From: Candidatus Woesearchaeota archaeon
Lineage (GTDB): Archaea; Nanobdellota; Nanobdellia; Woesearchaeales; GW2011-AR4
Reading direction: 5' to 3'
Length of the DNA: 7,378 bases
NCBI GenBank assembly: GCA_030751755.1
Contig: JASMFO010000079.1
Location: forward strand, 1-7,378
The translations under genes were made by a program, and so were the position numbers. Shown here in pieces: positions 5,538 through 7,378 of the stretch. Under the pieces are notes generated by a model, which was not told where the DNA came from, made no database searches, and saw only the letters and a program-made list of their open reading frames with translations. Position 1 is the stretch's first letter. Every line of letters begins with the position of its first letter.

Positions 5538-6296
5538 ATGTTAATTCAAAAAGAATCACTGCAGGAATTAAGGCAGCGTTTTAAGCTTAATATTTATGAA
5601 ATAAAGATATGGACTGCTATATTAAGCAAGGGTATAGCGGCTGCTTCAGAGCTAGCGGAGATATCTGGAGTTCCAAGAAGCAGATGCTATGATGTTCTTG
5701 AAGGTTTGGAGAAGAAAGGCTTTATCATAATGAAGATAGGAAAGCCAATTAAGTATATTGCTGTGCAGCCAGAAGCTGTTGTTGAAAGGATCAAGAAAAG
5801 GCTGCAGGAAGATGCAGAGCAGCAAATACAAACAGTTGAAAAGCTGGCAGAAACAGATATTTTTGAGGAACTGGAGCTTTTGCATAAAACTGGAATCAAG
5901 AAAATTGATGTAGAAAATATAACAGATTCTGTAGTTGGAAGAAGCAATGTCAACAAATTTTTGAAAGACATGCTTTCAAGGGCAAAGAAATCTGTAACAG
6001 TAGTTACAAATGAAGAAGGATTAAAACACAAGATTAAGGTTTTGAAAAAAGCAAAGGATAGTCTTGCAAGGAAAAAAGTTAAGGTTAAATTTTACACAAA
6101 TGTAAATTTAAATATTGATTTAGGAAATATTGAAATAGTAGACACAAAACATGATGCAAGATTTGCAAGTATTGATGATGAAGAAATCTTTTTTGTTATG
6201 GCTGGCAAAGATCCTGAATATGATTCTGGTGTTTGGATTAAAAGCCCTTACTTTGTTAGTGCTCTTAATAATTTGTTTCAGAAGGGTTTGAAGTAG
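5538..6296 (+). CDS. TrmB-family transcriptional regulator, short form
   Basis: The N-terminal winged helix-turn-helix (about residues 8-75) has the TrmB pattern: a first helix with YEIKIWTAIL, then AASELAEISGVPRSRCYDVLEGLEKKGFI, then a wing ending KYIAVQPEA. A helical linker (about 78-118) is likely a dimerising coiled coil. The C-terminal part (about 130-250) looks like the phospholipase-D-like effector domain found in TrmB proteins (GRSNVNKFLKDMLSRAKKSVTVV), without catalytic HKD motifs that I can see. At 252 residues it is much shorter than Thermococcus TrmB (about 340) and lacks room for the sugar-binding C-terminal domain, so a sugar effector should not be assumed. A perfect palindrome lies just before its promoter, which suggests autoregulation. 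The neighbouring surface-protein gene has similar half-sites. Confidence 0.85.
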   Translation: MLIQKESLQELRQRFKLNIYEIKIWTAILSKGIAAASELAEISGVPRSRCYDVLEGLEKKGFIIMKIGKPIKYIAVQPEAVVERIKKRLQEDAEQQIQTVEKLAETDIFEELELLHKTGIKKIDVENITDSVVGRSNVNKFLKDMLSRAKKSVTVVTNEEGLKHKIKVLKKAKDSLARKKVKVKFYTNVNLNIDLGNIEIVDTKHDARFASIDDEEIFFVMAGKDPEYDSGVWIKSPYFVSALNNLFQKGLK

Positions 6297-6297
6297 A

Positions 6298-6317
6298 TTT
6301 TTTATAATAATTTTTTT
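6298..6317 (+). terminator. T-rich terminator after the TrmB-like gene
   Basis: Two T-runs (6298-6303 and 6311-6317) follow the stop codon immediately, as expected for archaeal termination. Confidence 0.5.
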
Positions 6318-6323
6318 GTTCAT

Positions 6324-6334
6324 CTTAATTAAAA
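6324..6334 (+). promoter_or_regulatory. Weak putative promoter of the C39-like gene
   Basis: CTTAATTAAAA (6324-6334) is the only TATA-like sequence at the right distance, about 25 bases before the ATG at 6354. The match is modest in a very AT-rich stretch. It would again give a leaderless message. Confidence 0.3.
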
Positions 6335-6353
6335 ATTAAATGATATTCTAAAA

Positions 6354-7214
6354 ATGGAACTGCCTTTCAAACCACAATCAACATCTTACACATGCGTACA
6401 AGCAGTACAAGCTATAGCTATGAACTATTCTTTAGGTACAAAATATACTGACCTTGATGTTATCGCAAGAAGCGAGAGAGGGTATCCTTTAAATTTTATA
6501 AGCAACATTCGGGAAACTCAAATTTTCGTTAGTAAAAGACTTGGTTTTCCATTACAAGAAAATGGAATTCATCTTCAAACAGCAAATGCGGTGTATGAAT
6601 ATTTATTAAAACATAAGACCTTGCCCTCATTTAAAGATGCAGTTGAATATTTAAGAGACTATCACACTCAAAGACAAGAGATTAATAAAAGAAATCTAGG
6701 AACGGCAGAAGAATCAGGGGTGGGAGGGGATATAGATCTATTTGAAGGAAGGATTCGTGATAATGATAGACTTATGGAAAATTTGGAAAGACTTTTGCAT
6801 GATAGAAAAGAGAAAGAATTTTATGATGTATTTACTGGAGAACTGCATGACGGGCTGCTTCAACCAATAGGATATCATTTTTCTAGAGACCCCTATGATG
6901 ATGGTATTCCACCTTTAATTGAGGTTTCAGAAGGTAGATTATCTGTAGAACCTTTTGATATAGGCTCCTTAGATGATGTCATTGCCAGAGATAATGTTGT
7001 TATTTTTGGTGCTGACAGAGATGTATTTGGTTTACCATCATTTTTTGGACGTTCAGGACATCAATGGATTATTGATAGAACCGAAGGTGATCAGGTAGTT
7101 TTGCTTGATACAAATCATAGCGCATACGGACATGGACCAGAGATATTTGTACCAAAAACTGTATTAACTGTACCTCCATTGAAAAATGTTTTAAGAGTAT
7201 CTCAAAAAGAATGA
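6354..7214 (+). CDS. C39-like cysteine peptidase-fold protein
   Basis: The 286-residue protein starts with PFKPQSTSYTCVQAVQAIAMNYSLG, which matches the start of C39-like papain-fold peptidases: Q8 as oxyanion residue and C14 as nucleophile at the head of a helix. Near the other end, SGHQWIIDR and VVLLDTN supply H236 and D252 for a Cys-His-Asp triad. Between them lies an unusually long, charged region (about 90-205) with a predicted helical part rich in Arg, Glu and Asp. There is no signal peptide or membrane segment, so it should be cytoplasmic. It is not fused to an ABC transporter and no bacteriocin-like gene is visible, so a leader-peptide-cleaving role is not supported; the substrate is unknown. 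It has two consecutive TGA stops. Its own weak promoter and the terminator before it suggest it is transcribed alone. Confidence 0.65.
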   Translation: MELPFKPQSTSYTCVQAVQAIAMNYSLGTKYTDLDVIARSERGYPLNFISNIRETQIFVSKRLGFPLQENGIHLQTANAVYEYLLKHKTLPSFKDAVEYLRDYHTQRQEINKRNLGTAEESGVGGDIDLFEGRIRDNDRLMENLERLLHDRKEKEFYDVFTGELHDGLLQPIGYHFSRDPYDDGIPPLIEVSEGRLSVEPFDIGSLDDVIARDNVVIFGADRDVFGLPSFFGRSGHQWIIDRTEGDQVVLLDTNHSAYGHGPEIFVPKTVLTVPPLKNVLRVSQKE

Positions 7215-7246
7215 TGAGACTTTAATTGCAATAACTTAAAACCATA

Positions 7247-7324
7247 ACATTTAAACAGCGGAAAATCCAAAGGATTTTCCAGCTTAAATGTCTTGGAAAT
7301 TTTTCAAATTTCCAAAACATTTAA
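7247..7324. repeat. Two interlocked hairpins sharing a central 8-mer
   Basis: Hairpin one is GGAAAATCC (7260-7268) with GGATTTTCC (7272-7280), a perfect 9-bp stem with loop AAA. Hairpin two is TTGGAAATTT (7293-7302) with AAATTTCCAA (7306-7315), a perfect 10-bp stem with loop TTC. ACATTTAA occurs at 7247-7254 and 7317-7324, and its complement TTAAATGT lies between the hairpins at 7284-7291. The centre can extend either hairpin, not both. It may be the 3' end of the C39-like transcript or part of the control region of the next gene. Confidence 0.65.
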
Positions 7325-7328
7325 ATAT
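7314..7328 (+). promoter_or_regulatory. Possible promoter of the gene at the right edge
   Basis: AAAACATTTAAATAT (7314-7328) resembles BRE plus TATA, about 45 bases before the ATG at 7369. It overlaps the right arm of the second hairpin, so a protein bound to the inverted repeat could affect it. GATATATTT (7331-7339) is an alternative TATA box nearer the ATG, at the leaderless distance. Confidence 0.35.
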
Positions 7329-7368
7329 CAGATATATTTCACTCAATTAAAGAGTTCTTAGATAAAAA

Positions 7369-7378
7369 ATGGTTGAAG
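7369..7378 (+). CDS. Start of a further gene (partial, three codons)
   Basis: An ATG at 7369 follows AT-rich promoter-like sequence at a distance seen for other genes here. Only M-V-E is visible before the window ends, so nothing can be said about the product, and the call rests on context alone. Confidence 0.3.

Noticed and set aside
5652..6323. Minus-strand ORFs of 67-114 residues over the TrmB-like gene
   Set aside because: They are shadows of a recognisable gene; the translations show no domain and there is no promoter for them.
7211..7217. ATGATGA resembling a C box of a C/D guide RNA
   Set aside because: It is formed by the double TGA stop of the C39-like gene, and no CTGA D box occurs at a suitable distance.
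7247..7324. Repeated ACATTTAA as a CRISPR array
   Set aside because: Repeats are only 8 bases long and alternate in orientation, and the intervening sequences are palindromes, not unique spacers.

Overview
The window looks like a piece of an archaeal chromosome, most probably from a DPANN lineage (Woesearchaeota/Pacearchaeota type). The evidence is an archaeal-type 16S rRNA 5' end, both subunits of DNA topoisomerase VI, an archaeal KH-domain (Dim2/Pno1-like) protein, a TrmB-family regulator, BRE/TATA-like promoters, and many genes whose ATG lies only 25-30 bases after the TATA box, as expected for leaderless mRNAs. The lineage assignment is inferred from the look of the 16S start and of the secreted protein; it was not computed.

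Layout. Bases 1-142 are the 5' end of a 16S rRNA gene on the minus strand, running out of the window on the left. A 319-base AT-rich gap follows, holding a good minus-strand rRNA promoter (313-332) and the plus-strand promoter of the KH-protein gene (462-1010). Then come top6B (1080-2732) and top6A (2716-3813), overlapping by 17 bases, and a 53-residue cysteine-rich small protein (3846-4007). From 4008 to 4284 there is no gene but much inverted-repeat structure. A secreted, acidic, membrane-anchored Ig-like-domain protein (4285-5367) and a TrmB-like regulator (5538-6296) follow. A C39-like cysteine-peptidase-fold protein (6354-7214) comes next. The window closes with two interlocked hairpins (7247-7324) and the first codons of another gene (7369).

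How they work together. The left half is core information processing: 16S rRNA, a KH protein of the family that binds the 16S 3' region during ribosome maturation, and the complete A2B2 topoisomerase VI. The right half is accessory: a surface protein, a regulator that may control it, and a peptidase-like protein.

The most interesting unexplained signals are three. TACT...AGTA palindromes stand before both the TrmB-like gene and the surface-protein gene, and could be its operators. The 4034-4212 segment repeats GAGCA/TGCTC in both orientations. The 7247-7324 element has a central 8-mer that can pair with either of two flanking copies, so two stems exclude each other. No clearly new defence or mobile system is visible; the candidates for novelty are the small Cys-rich protein, the peptidase-like protein and these non-coding elements.
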